A DNA stretch of 9,892 nucleotides from Bacteroidota bacterium (GTDB taxonomy: Bacteria; Bacteroidota; Bacteroidia; Bacteroidales; GCA-2748055). The notes beneath the pieces are model-generated. The model was not told where the DNA came from, made no database searches, and worked only from the letters and a program-made list of their open reading frames with translations. This document shows, piece after piece, positions 1-6,928 of the stretch (positions are counted from its first letter, which is position 1; each line of letters starts with the position of its first letter). The stretch spans positions 1-9,892 of the forward strand of contig JAAEOI010000499.1 in assembly GCA_024244665.1 (NCBI GenBank), given 5' to 3'. A program made the position numbers and the translations under genes.

Positions 1-32
1 AAACTAGCTCCAGGAGGCGGGGGGGTAAGGGC

Positions 33-72
33 AAAAAAGCAGCGGAAAGCCTTATCGCTCTTCGCCTTCCGC
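33..72 (-). terminator. possible intrinsic terminator after the GH15 gene and tRNA fragment
   Basis: Read on the minus strand, GCGGAA (72-67) pairs with TTCCGC (47-42) around a loop of about 19 nt. A short TGC spacer and a run of six T (38-33) follow. The position, just past the minus-strand tRNA fragment and the GH15 gene, is right for a Rho-independent terminator. The loop is long and the stem has only six certain pairs, so this is tentative. Confidence 0.4.
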
Positions 73-75
73 GCG

Positions 76-127
76 CGGGCCCAGCTGGGCTTGAACCAGC
101 GACCCCCTGCTTATGAGTCAGGTGCTC
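76..127 (-). pseudogene. 3' fragment of a CAT-anticodon tRNA (elongator Met, or Ile2); 5' half missing
   Basis: On the minus strand, the sequence runs through recognisable tRNA parts: D-stem 3' strand GAGC (127-124), anticodon stem CCTGA (122-118), loop CTCATAA (117-111, anticodon CAT), stem GCAGG (110-106), variable GGGTC (105-101), a perfect T arm GCTGG-TTCAAGC-CCAGC (100-84), and acceptor 3' strand TGGGCCC (83-77). The matching 5' acceptor (GGGCCCA expected), D-stem 5' strand and D loop are absent. Instead, the sequence beyond 127 is the stop codon and coding end of the GH15 gene. The anticodon stem also has an A/G mismatch at the loop-closing pair, where TCAGG would be expected. The fragment therefore cannot fold as a complete tRNA. 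It may be a displaced tRNA 3' end at an integration site, a deletion remnant or an assembly junction. Met and Ile2 cannot be told apart without the 5' half. Confidence 0.75.
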
Positions 128-1963
128 CTATACTTTTTGATCCAGCGCCTTGTCCAGGTTGTAGGCGGAGCTGATCAGGGCCAGGTGGGTAAACGCCTGG
201 GGGGTGTTGCCCAGGGCTTCGCCGCTGAGTCCGATCTGTTCCGAATAGATCCCCACATGGTTGGCATATCCGAGCATCTGCTCGAAAATCAGTCTGGCCC
301 GTTCCAGCTTCTCAGGATCAACCTTACCTGCACGGGTCAGGGCCTCCACCAACCAGAATGTACAAATATTAAAGGTCCCTTCGTCACCGGAAAGCCCATC
401 ATCCACCTCGCTGACATTGTATCGGTAGACCAGGCTGTTGGAGAGTAGACCTCCTTTGTGGGGAGGTTGCATAATGGCATTGATGGTTTTTTCCATCATG
501 GGATCATAGGGCGACATGAAGAATACCAGCGGCATCATTAGGTTGGAGGCATCCAGGGTACCGCTTCCATAATACTGGTCAAAGACCTGCTTCTCCTTGT
601 TCCACCCCTTCTCGATAACCTCCAGGAAAATCTGGTCACGCACCCGATGCAGTTCATTCAGGTCTGCAGGAAAAGACCTCTTGGTGGCCAGGCGGATTGC
701 CCTGTCAAGGGCAACCCAGGCCATCACCTTGGAGTAGACAAAGTGCTGCCGTCCGCCCCGAACCTCCCAGATTCCATCATCTCTGGTATTCCAGTGTTTG
801 CTGATCCAGCTGATGTGTTTATGGATGTGGTTCCAGCCGGAGAAGGAGATCGGCCTGACATGCTTGTCAAAGAGGTATACCGAATCAATCAGCTCCCCGT
901 AAATATCCAGCTGAAGCTGGTCGTAAGCGCCGTTACCGATGCGGACCGGCGAAGATCCCATGTATCCCTCCAGGTGATCAAGGGTCTTCTCCGTCAGCTT
1001 GTGTCGCCCGTCAATCCCATACATGATCTGCAAGTACCCCGAATCGTCCTCGGCAGACCGCTCCACCACCCATTTCATAAAATTGGTGGCCTCTTCTGTA
1101 AATCCAATCCGAAGGAAGGCATAGATGGTAAATGCAGCATCCCTGATCCAGGTATACCGGTAGTCCCAGTTCCTGACGCCGCCAATCCCTTCAGGGAGGC
1201 TGCATGTAGGCGCTGCCACAATGGCCCCGGTGGGTTCAAAAGTCAGCAGCTTCAGGATCAGTGCAGAGCGGTGAACCATCTCCCTCCACCTGCCCCTGTA
1301 TTGTGAATTGGAGAGCCAGTTCCTCCAGAAATCTATGGTGTCTCTGAACCTGCTCTCTGCCTGGGAAGGGGAATAAGAGATGGCACATCCTTTTCCCTTT
1401 TCAATCTTGTGCAACACAAAAACGGAGGTTTCACCCTCTTCGATGATCTCAAATTCGGAAAAGGCACCTCGTTCATTTTTTTCCAGGCGAATGGTGCTGG
1501 CCAGTCCCATACTCAGATCGGGAGAATGAAAAGCGGCTCCCCGCTCCGAAAGGATGGTTTGATGGGTGTCAAGTGCGTAATTAAATGCGGGATAACACTC
1601 CACCTTCATTTTCATCCTGCCATGGATCCCATTTACACGCCTGATGATCCTGTAGTCAAACTCTGTGGCAATATCCTCTCCGACAGGCATATAATCAGTG
1701 ATCTCCACAATGCCCTCCGTATTGTAAAACCTGGTTATCAGCACATTGGTATCGGGCCAGTAATATTGCTTGCTTTTGCTGTTGGGGTTGAGGGGAGATA
1801 TTTTGAAATGTCCCCCTTTTCCATCATCCAGGATGGATGCTAACAGGCTGGGCGAATCAAAATGGGGGAAACAGAACCAGTCAATGGATCCATTGAGGCC
1901 CACCAGGGCGGCCGATCGCATGTTCCCGATGATCGCATAATTCTCAATTGCTTGATACGCCAT
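128..1963 (-). CDS. glycoside hydrolase family 15 protein (glucoamylase/trehalase-like)
   Basis: This is a 611-aa predicted cytoplasmic inverting exo-glucosidase; no signal peptide is visible. Residues 1 to about 200 form the N-terminal beta-sandwich of bacterial and archaeal GH15 trehalase/glucoamylase-like proteins, opening with IENYAIIGNMRSAALVG and SIDWFCFP. Residues about 220-605 are the (alpha/alpha)6 catalytic barrel. The substrate-site motif RNWDYRYTWIRDA is at 264-276. By comparison with fungal glucoamylase, E400 in GIWEVRGG is the likely catalytic acid and E575 in GIYSEQIG the likely base; this assignment is from memory of the family, not an alignment. The conserved end NTPQAFTHLALISSAYNLDKA is present, so the protein is full length. 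Substrate could be maltooligosaccharides or trehalose; the sequence does not decide. The ATG at 1963 has an A-rich leader (CAGCGAA) without Shine-Dalgarno, common in Bacteroidota. The gene is divergent from tamB, and its TAG stop directly touches the tRNA fragment. Confidence 0.93.
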   Translation of the reverse strand: MAYQAIENYAIIGNMRSAALVGLNGSIDWFCFPHFDSPSLLASILDDGKGGHFKISPLNPNSKSKQYYWPDTNVLITRFYNTEGIVEITDYMPVGEDIATEFDYRIIRRVNGIHGRMKMKVECYPAFNYALDTHQTILSERGAAFHSPDLSMGLASTIRLEKNERGAFSEFEIIEEGETSVFVLHKIEKGKGCAISYSPSQAESRFRDTIDFWRNWLSNSQYRGRWREMVHRSALILKLLTFEPTGAIVAAPTCSLPEGIGGVRNWDYRYTWIRDAAFTIYAFLRIGFTEEATNFMKWVVERSAEDDSGYLQIMYGIDGRHKLTEKTLDHLEGYMGSSPVRIGNGAYDQLQLDIYGELIDSVYLFDKHVRPISFSGWNHIHKHISWISKHWNTRDDGIWEVRGGRQHFVYSKVMAWVALDRAIRLATKRSFPADLNELHRVRDQIFLEVIEKGWNKEKQVFDQYYGSGTLDASNLMMPLVFFMSPYDPMMEKTINAIMQPPHKGGLLSNSLVYRYNVSEVDDGLSGDEGTFNICTFWLVEALTRAGKVDPEKLERARLIFEQMLGYANHVGIYSEQIGLSGEALGNTPQAFTHLALISSAYNLDKALDQKV

Positions 1964-2022
1964 TTCGCTGATTATTAATTGACTGGATAAAACATCAATT
2001 TATGAAAACCCTGCCATAATTA

Positions 2023-2039
2023 AAAATCATAATGATTTT
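2023..2039. promoter_or_regulatory. 17-bp perfect palindrome between divergent genes, candidate operator
   Basis: AAAATCAT, one A, then ATGATTTT form a perfect inverted repeat with 8-bp arms. It lies in the 99-bp gap between the divergent GH15 and tamB starts, two bases upstream of the tamB -7 box. That position between -10 and -33 suits a repressor or activator dimer. It could also be chance symmetry in AT-rich DNA, or a cruciform-prone spacer. No regulator is encoded nearby. Confidence 0.4.
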
Positions 2040-2040
2040 G

Positions 2041-2048
2041 TATTTTTG
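2041..2048 (+). promoter_or_regulatory. Bacteroidota-type -7 promoter box for tamB-tamL
   Basis: TATTTTTG matches the Bacteroidota -7 consensus TAnnTTTG exactly, 14 bp before the TTG start of tamB. No convincing -33 TTG element is seen about 20 bp further upstream, where the palindrome lies. If used, transcription would start near 2052-2056, giving a 5' leader of only about 10 nt. Confidence 0.45.
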
Positions 2049-2062
2049 ATGAAAGATCAGAT

Positions 2063-5000
2063 TTGAAGAGGCTGCGAAAAAAAATTACCGCTGTTTTGTT
2101 GGTATTCCTGATCTCGATCATCGGAACACTGGCCCTTTTTTTCTTATTCATCAACCTTCCTCTTTCGCAAAAATTCGTTACGAGGAAGGTCAACCAGATA
2201 TTTGTCCATGCCGATCTCCCCATCCGGGTCAGCACCATAATGACCGTCCGGCTGTCAATGGTAAAGCTGGAAGGTTTCGACTTATATTCTCTAGCAGGCG
2301 ATACCATTATTCATGTGGAACATGTTAAGGCTCACTATTCCCTGCCCGCATTGCTGAATCACAGGGTGGTTGTGAAAAAATTAGATATCAGCGGGGCAAC
2401 GGTCCGTATAATAAAAAAAGAGGCGGGCGCTTCACCCTATACTATTGCCACTGCCTTTTCAGGTAAGGATAATCCCGGAACCGTTCAGCCGGAGAAGGAG
2501 AAGTCCAAATGGGAAATCATCGTTCATAAAGGGGACCTCAGGAGGGTGGTTTTTCAGATGAATGATCCGGGGAAAGGAATTCAAATCTACCAGAAAGCTG
2601 AAGAACTTGCTCTGAAAAGCTTTCGTCTCTCCTTGCCCGAGAACTCCATCATTCTGAATACAACCGACCTTCGGAGTGCTGTTGGAAAGGTGACAATTGC
2701 TCCTGGTCAGCACATAAAGAAAAGTAAATCCGGTGTTCCCTGGAGCATTGGACTTGGTCGTATAAAGCTGGCAGATGTGGACCTTTCGTACGACCAATCT
2801 ATTGACAGCTTGTTTTTGAATCTGGTTCTCCAGGAAGGATTGATCCGGACCAATGGGATGGACCTGAGCAACCAGCAACTGGATATGGATCTGGTTTCAC
2901 TGAAAGGAGCTACAGCTACCTTGCTTACTGCCGGCCCATCGAATAATCACAAGGGGTCGGACAGGGAATCAGGCGATTCTTTCCTCTGGGATCTGGCGGT
3001 TAACAAGACAGACCTTGAACAGATAAACCTCTCACTTGGTCTTTATGAGTCAACATGGCAACGCCCTGCGATGCCCACCTATGATGTGGCAGGGTTGGAA
3101 ATGCGCCTTGCCGATGCCAGGCTCAGCAAAACCATTACTGGCGTGGTGGTTAAAAAGCTGGAATTTGGTGCAAAAAGCGGATTTAAGCTGAGGCACCTGA
3201 CCGGATCCCTGGATTCGGATCCTGAATCCACCCGGCTTGAACTGGTCGTCGACTCGGAGAACAGCCACATCGAACTGGAAGGTCAGGCCGAAGAGAGCTT
3301 TTTCGGGATGATTGAAAATCCTCAATTGATTCATAAAGCCATTGTTTCTCTCCGCAACAGCCGCCTCTCCCTGAGCGATTTTATCTACTTCAGGGAGGAG
3401 CTGCAAGAGGTCCCGGTTTTGAACACACTGGCGAAAGTCCCAATCAACATCGGTGGTGAATTGGGCCTGGATAACAGCCGGATTCATCTGTCGGACATGA
3501 CTGTGTCCCAGGGGCAGAATTTCGGCATTCATTTGGAGGGCTATGCAAATAATGTTTTTCAGCCCGCTAAAGCCACGGGATTGATCAGCTTCAATATTGA
3601 GGAAGCAGACATTGATTGGATAAAGGGGATCGTGGAGGGGGCCGGCGTAGACCAGGACCTTTCGGCTCTTACCTCCCTTTCTGTTGAGGGAACCCTTTCA
3701 AATGCCTTCAGAGCACCTGATTTACAACTCCGCTTACAAAGCAACCTTGGAAAAGTGGTGGCCTCCGGATCCCTGGATCTCACATCTGATCTATATGCTG
3801 CTGAGCTTTCTTTTGAGGGCTTGAAACCAGGGACATTTTTGAATGTTGAATCCCTTGGGCCCATCAGCGGGTCGGGCTCATTGGATGGAGCTGGATTTGA
3901 CCCCGCTTCAATGCTTGCAAGCTTATCCATGAAACTGGATTCGCTGGCCTGGAATGGATACGGAATCAGAGGCACGCGAATTGAAAGCCAGATGAGCCAT
4001 GGTATATTAAATGTAGATGTTTTGGTGGACGATCCCATCCTGAAAACGGACCTGGAGGCCACCCTGAATATTACAGATACTGCATTGAGGATAGATGCAT
4101 CAGCCACACTGTTTGCACAGCTCGATGAGTGGAACCTGTGGAAAGACACCCTCTCGTTGCGGAGTTCAGTTAAGGCTGGTTTTTCGAAAAAAGGTGGTGC
4201 ATTTGAAACGGATATCAGCCTGGAGGATATGGAATTCGCAACTCCGGGGAAAGAGGCATCTGTCAGGGCATTTAGTGCAACCTTCAATACTGATTCGGTA
4301 CACACGGAATTCAAAGGGTCTTCTGATTTTTTCACTGCCGATATCCGGATTGACAAACCACTTGGAGAACTGGGGGCGACCGTGGAAGACTATGGAAATT
4401 ACCTGTCATCATTTGTCGATTCAATCCATGAGAGCATATCACTTCCGATTGATACTCTGCCTGACATGAGCGCCTCTTGCAACATTGAATATCATGAAAT
4501 CCTGGAATTGTTGATGAACGATTCGGCGCTCTGGTTTTCGGACCTGGCTTTTTCACTGGGGAACAAAAGTCCGGACCACAACGTTCATTATTACCTCACC
4601 GGGGAAGGGCTCAGATACAATGACCTGAGAATTGGAGAGGTGGAAGCCCGGGTGATCGATTCGGCCGGAGTCCTGACTGTGAAACTGTTGACAGATCATA
4701 GCCAGGTGGGTGCCAGCTCTGAACTGAAATTTTTAATCGACAGTGAATATGAGCAGTGGCAGAGCCTCACTGATCTTTCGGTTCTGAACCAGGAGGGTGC
4801 ATTGCTATATAAATTTGGAATTACCTCGGAATTGGAGAGCGGCCGCGTAAATTTCAAAATTCCCTCCAGACAGCTGATTATGAACCAGAATCGGTGGAAA
4901 CTGGAGTCACCTGACCTGATCTCCTACAATTTGGCAAGCGGGAAGATATTCCCGAACCTGAAGATGTTTACGGACAGCGCCCTGGTTCATCTCTCCTCCT

Positions 5001-6928
5001 CAGACATAGATGGATCTCACTATTATCATTGTGATTTGAGGGATGTTTCCTTTGGATCAAATTTGCAGAGGAGCCTCATTCCCGGTGATCCCGAAGGGAT
5101 TATCACCGGTGCAATCCACTATGGGATAGATCAGGATTCGGTTAGAAGATTTGATACAAATCTTCAGATCCGGCATGTAAGCTGGTCGGGTTTGAGTTTC
5201 AACGAGATAAGCCTGGATGGGGCACTCAGTGCCGGGGGGGCGGGTGCCTATGAGATTGATCTTTCAGCCAGCCTTGACTCCTCTGAGGTAACCATAAAGG
5301 GTGAAAGATCAGAAGGCGGGATAAGGAACCTGTCTGCCGGGTTATATTCTGTTCCCATCAGCACCTTTCAAACATTCGTCCGGGATTATTTGTCTGATAT
5401 GGATGGCCTGATATCGGGTGAGTTCAGCATTTTACCCGGGCCAAATGGTGATATATTCAGGGGAGATCTGCAACTCGACAATGCCGCCCTGCGAATCAAT
5501 ACGCTGAATTCAAAATACCAGATTCCCGGAGAGCGGATTACATTTTCAGGCAATAGAATGGTCCTCACTAATTTCCAGATTTTGGATTCGTTGAACAATC
5601 CCCTGTTGCTGAATGGGTTTGTGGAATTTAATAAGGACAGGGAGCACAGGGTCGATCTGCTGATTTCCTCCACCAAACTGCAGGTAATGAATCGTCAAGA
5701 CCAGGCTGACAACCCCTTCTATGGGGAGATTTATGTTGATTCGCATTTGTCTTTTAAGGGCCCCCTCTCAAAACCTGTCATCAAAGGAAGAATTGTTCTT
5801 TCTGCGGGCACGGAAATTTTCTACCGGCAAATGGAAGATCTGACAAAGTCGGAGAGTGAGAATATTGTAAGTTTTGTAGAACAGGCCCCCGTGGAGAATC
5901 CCGGCACGGAGGCCTCCGTCGAAAGGCTCAGCGGGTTCATTGAGTCGTCCATTGAGACCATCGTGCAGATCGACCCCACCACCCGGATAAATTTCAATCT
6001 GTCAAAAAGGATATATACCATTGATTTGATGATCGCGGGAGGGGGTACCTTAAACTACCAGATGCTCAATCAAAATCAGATGGCGCTCACGGGCGAATAT
6101 GATATCAGGGAGGGGGCTGCTGAGTTAAAATTGGTGGGATGGCCCAACAAATCCTTCAGTATCAAGGAAGGGGGTTATATCCGTTGGGAAGGCAATATTG
6201 AAAACCCCGAATTAAAATTTGAAGCCCTGAACACTGTGCGTGGTTCATACACCAATCCGGTGGATGGAATGTTGCGGGATGTGGACTTTATTGTGAACCT
6301 GGAGCTGTCCAACAAACTTTCGGACCTGGATGTTCTCTTTACCGTTGAGACCAACGATCAGTACCTGATGAGCATCATCAACACCCTGAGCAAGGAGGAA
6401 ATGATGCGACAGGCCATCACCATCCTTCTGTTCGAAACCATAGATCTGCCGGGCATTTCAAGCTCCACCGACTATATGACACAGCAGGTGAACCAGTTGG
6501 TGGCCACTCAATTGAATTCACTGACAAAGACCACCATCAAGGGGGTTGACATCTCATTCGGGGTCGATTCTTATGTCCAGGCCACGGAGTCAGGAGGAGA
6601 GGAAACCAGGACCAGCCTCTCATACGATGTGAGCAAAACAATGCTGAATGAACGGGGTCAGTTGGAACTTTCCGGCCGGTTTAATGATGTGAACAGTCAG
6701 CCCGGGGCATCTGACCTGTCTCTGAATAATATATCATTTGAATACAGGCTTGATTCAGCGGCAACCAGGTACCTTAAAGTGTACAACGAACATACCTATG
6801 AAGATGTTTTCGAAGGGGAGATCATCAAAACCGGAATTGGCATCACCTTCCGGAAACGTTACCGGATTCTCAGTGACATATGGAGGCGGGAAAAGAAGAA
6901 CGGGAAATCCGGAAAGGAGCAACCATGA
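2063..6928 (+). CDS. tamB: translocation/assembly module protein TamB (AsmA-like, DUF490)
   Basis: This is a 1621-aa protein with a basic start (MKRLRKK), one membrane anchor at about 9-30, then a very long beta-rich periplasmic region of AsmA/TamB type. It has no Cys-rich or enzymatic motifs. The DUF490/TamB C-terminal domain spans about 1100-1600, with typical segments SDLDVLFTVE near 1420, MMRQAITILLF near 1450 and the end GIGITFRKRY near 1595. TamB proteins form an elongated hydrophobic groove spanning the periplasm and act with an Omp85 partner in outer-membrane protein assembly or phospholipid transport. E. coli TamB has 1259 aa; the Bacteroidota forms I know are generally longer. The start is TTG at 2063: an in-frame stop lies at 2033-2035, no in-frame ATG occurs before residue 60, and a later start would delete the membrane anchor. 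It overlaps tamL by 4 bases. Confidence 0.92.
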   Translation: MKRLRKKITAVLLVFLISIIGTLALFFLFINLPLSQKFVTRKVNQIFVHADLPIRVSTIMTVRLSMVKLEGFDLYSLAGDTIIHVEHVKAHYSLPALLNHRVVVKKLDISGATVRIIKKEAGASPYTIATAFSGKDNPGTVQPEKEKSKWEIIVHKGDLRRVVFQMNDPGKGIQIYQKAEELALKSFRLSLPENSIILNTTDLRSAVGKVTIAPGQHIKKSKSGVPWSIGLGRIKLADVDLSYDQSIDSLFLNLVLQEGLIRTNGMDLSNQQLDMDLVSLKGATATLLTAGPSNNHKGSDRESGDSFLWDLAVNKTDLEQINLSLGLYESTWQRPAMPTYDVAGLEMRLADARLSKTITGVVVKKLEFGAKSGFKLRHLTGSLDSDPESTRLELVVDSENSHIELEGQAEESFFGMIENPQLIHKAIVSLRNSRLSLSDFIYFREELQEVPVLNTLAKVPINIGGELGLDNSRIHLSDMTVSQGQNFGIHLEGYANNVFQPAKATGLISFNIEEADIDWIKGIVEGAGVDQDLSALTSLSVEGTLSNAFRAPDLQLRLQSNLGKVVASGSLDLTSDLYAAELSFEGLKPGTFLNVESLGPISGSGSLDGAGFDPASMLASLSMKLDSLAWNGYGIRGTRIESQMSHGILNVDVLVDDPILKTDLEATLNITDTALRIDASATLFAQLDEWNLWKDTLSLRSSVKAGFSKKGGAFETDISLEDMEFATPGKEASVRAFSATFNTDSVHTEFKGSSDFFTADIRIDKPLGELGATVEDYGNYLSSFVDSIHESISLPIDTLPDMSASCNIEYHEILELLMNDSALWFSDLAFSLGNKSPDHNVHYYLTGEGLRYNDLRIGEVEARVIDSAGVLTVKLLTDHSQVGASSELKFLIDSEYEQWQSLTDLSVLNQEGALLYKFGITSELESGRVNFKIPSRQLIMNQNRWKLESPDLISYNLASGKIFPNLKMFTDSALVHLSSSDIDGSHYYHCDLRDVSFGSNLQRSLIPGDPEGIITGAIHYGIDQDSVRRFDTNLQIRHVSWSGLSFNEISLDGALSAGGAGAYEIDLSASLDSSEVTIKGERSEGGIRNLSAGLYSVPISTFQTFVRDYLSDMDGLISGEFSILPGPNGDIFRGDLQLDNAALRINTLNSKYQIPGERITFSGNRMVLTNFQILDSLNNPLLLNGFVEFNKDREHRVDLLISSTKLQVMNRQDQADNPFYGEIYVDSHLSFKGPLSKPVIKGRIVLSAGTEIFYRQMEDLTKSESENIVSFVEQAPVENPGTEASVERLSGFIESSIETIVQIDPTTRINFNLSKRIYTIDLMIAGGGTLNYQMLNQNQMALTGEYDIREGAAELKLVGWPNKSFSIKEGGYIRWEGNIENPELKFEALNTVRGSYTNPVDGMLRDVDFIVNLELSNKLSDLDVLFTVETNDQYLMSIINTLSKEEMMRQAITILLFETIDLPGISSSTDYMTQQVNQLVATQLNSLTKTTIKGVDISFGVDSYVQATESGGEETRTSLSYDVSKTMLNERGQLELSGRFNDVNSQPGASDLSLNNISFEYRLDSAATRYLKVYNEHTYEDVFEGEIIKTGIGITFRKRYRILSDIWRREKKNGKSGKEQP
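6913..6919 (+). promoter_or_regulatory. Shine-Dalgarno site that fixes the tamL start
   Basis: AAAGGAG sits 5 bases before ATG at 6925, inside the last codons of tamB. It is the clearest Shine-Dalgarno-like site seen here and supports 6925 over the in-frame upstream ATG at 6880, which would put 15 charged residues before the lipoprotein signal. Confidence 0.7.

Noticed and set aside
124..153. A complete tRNA whose 5' half overlaps the GH15 3' end
   Set aside because: The bases at the expected 5' acceptor position (GGCGCTG) do not pair with TGGGCCC, and the expected D stem is not formed.
647..1306. Plus-strand 219-codon open frame antisense to the GH15 gene
   Set aside because: The opposite strand encodes the conserved GH15 catalytic barrel; this frame has no family features or ribosome site.
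3198..3780. A repeated 14-base string CCGGATCCCTGGAT near 3203 and 3765 in tamB
   Set aside because: Both copies encode similar GSLD strand motifs of an AsmA-like beta repeat; this is expected within such a protein and not a mobile repeat.
3559..4356. Minus-strand 265-codon open frame inside tamB
   Set aside because: It is Ser/Arg-rich shadow translation with no recognisable domain; the plus-strand TamB frame is continuous and family-like.
6880..6924. Upstream ATG giving tamL a 15-residue N-terminal extension
   Set aside because: It would place a charged stretch (MEAGKEEREIRKGAT) before the lipoprotein signal, while a strong Shine-Dalgarno site precedes ATG 6925.
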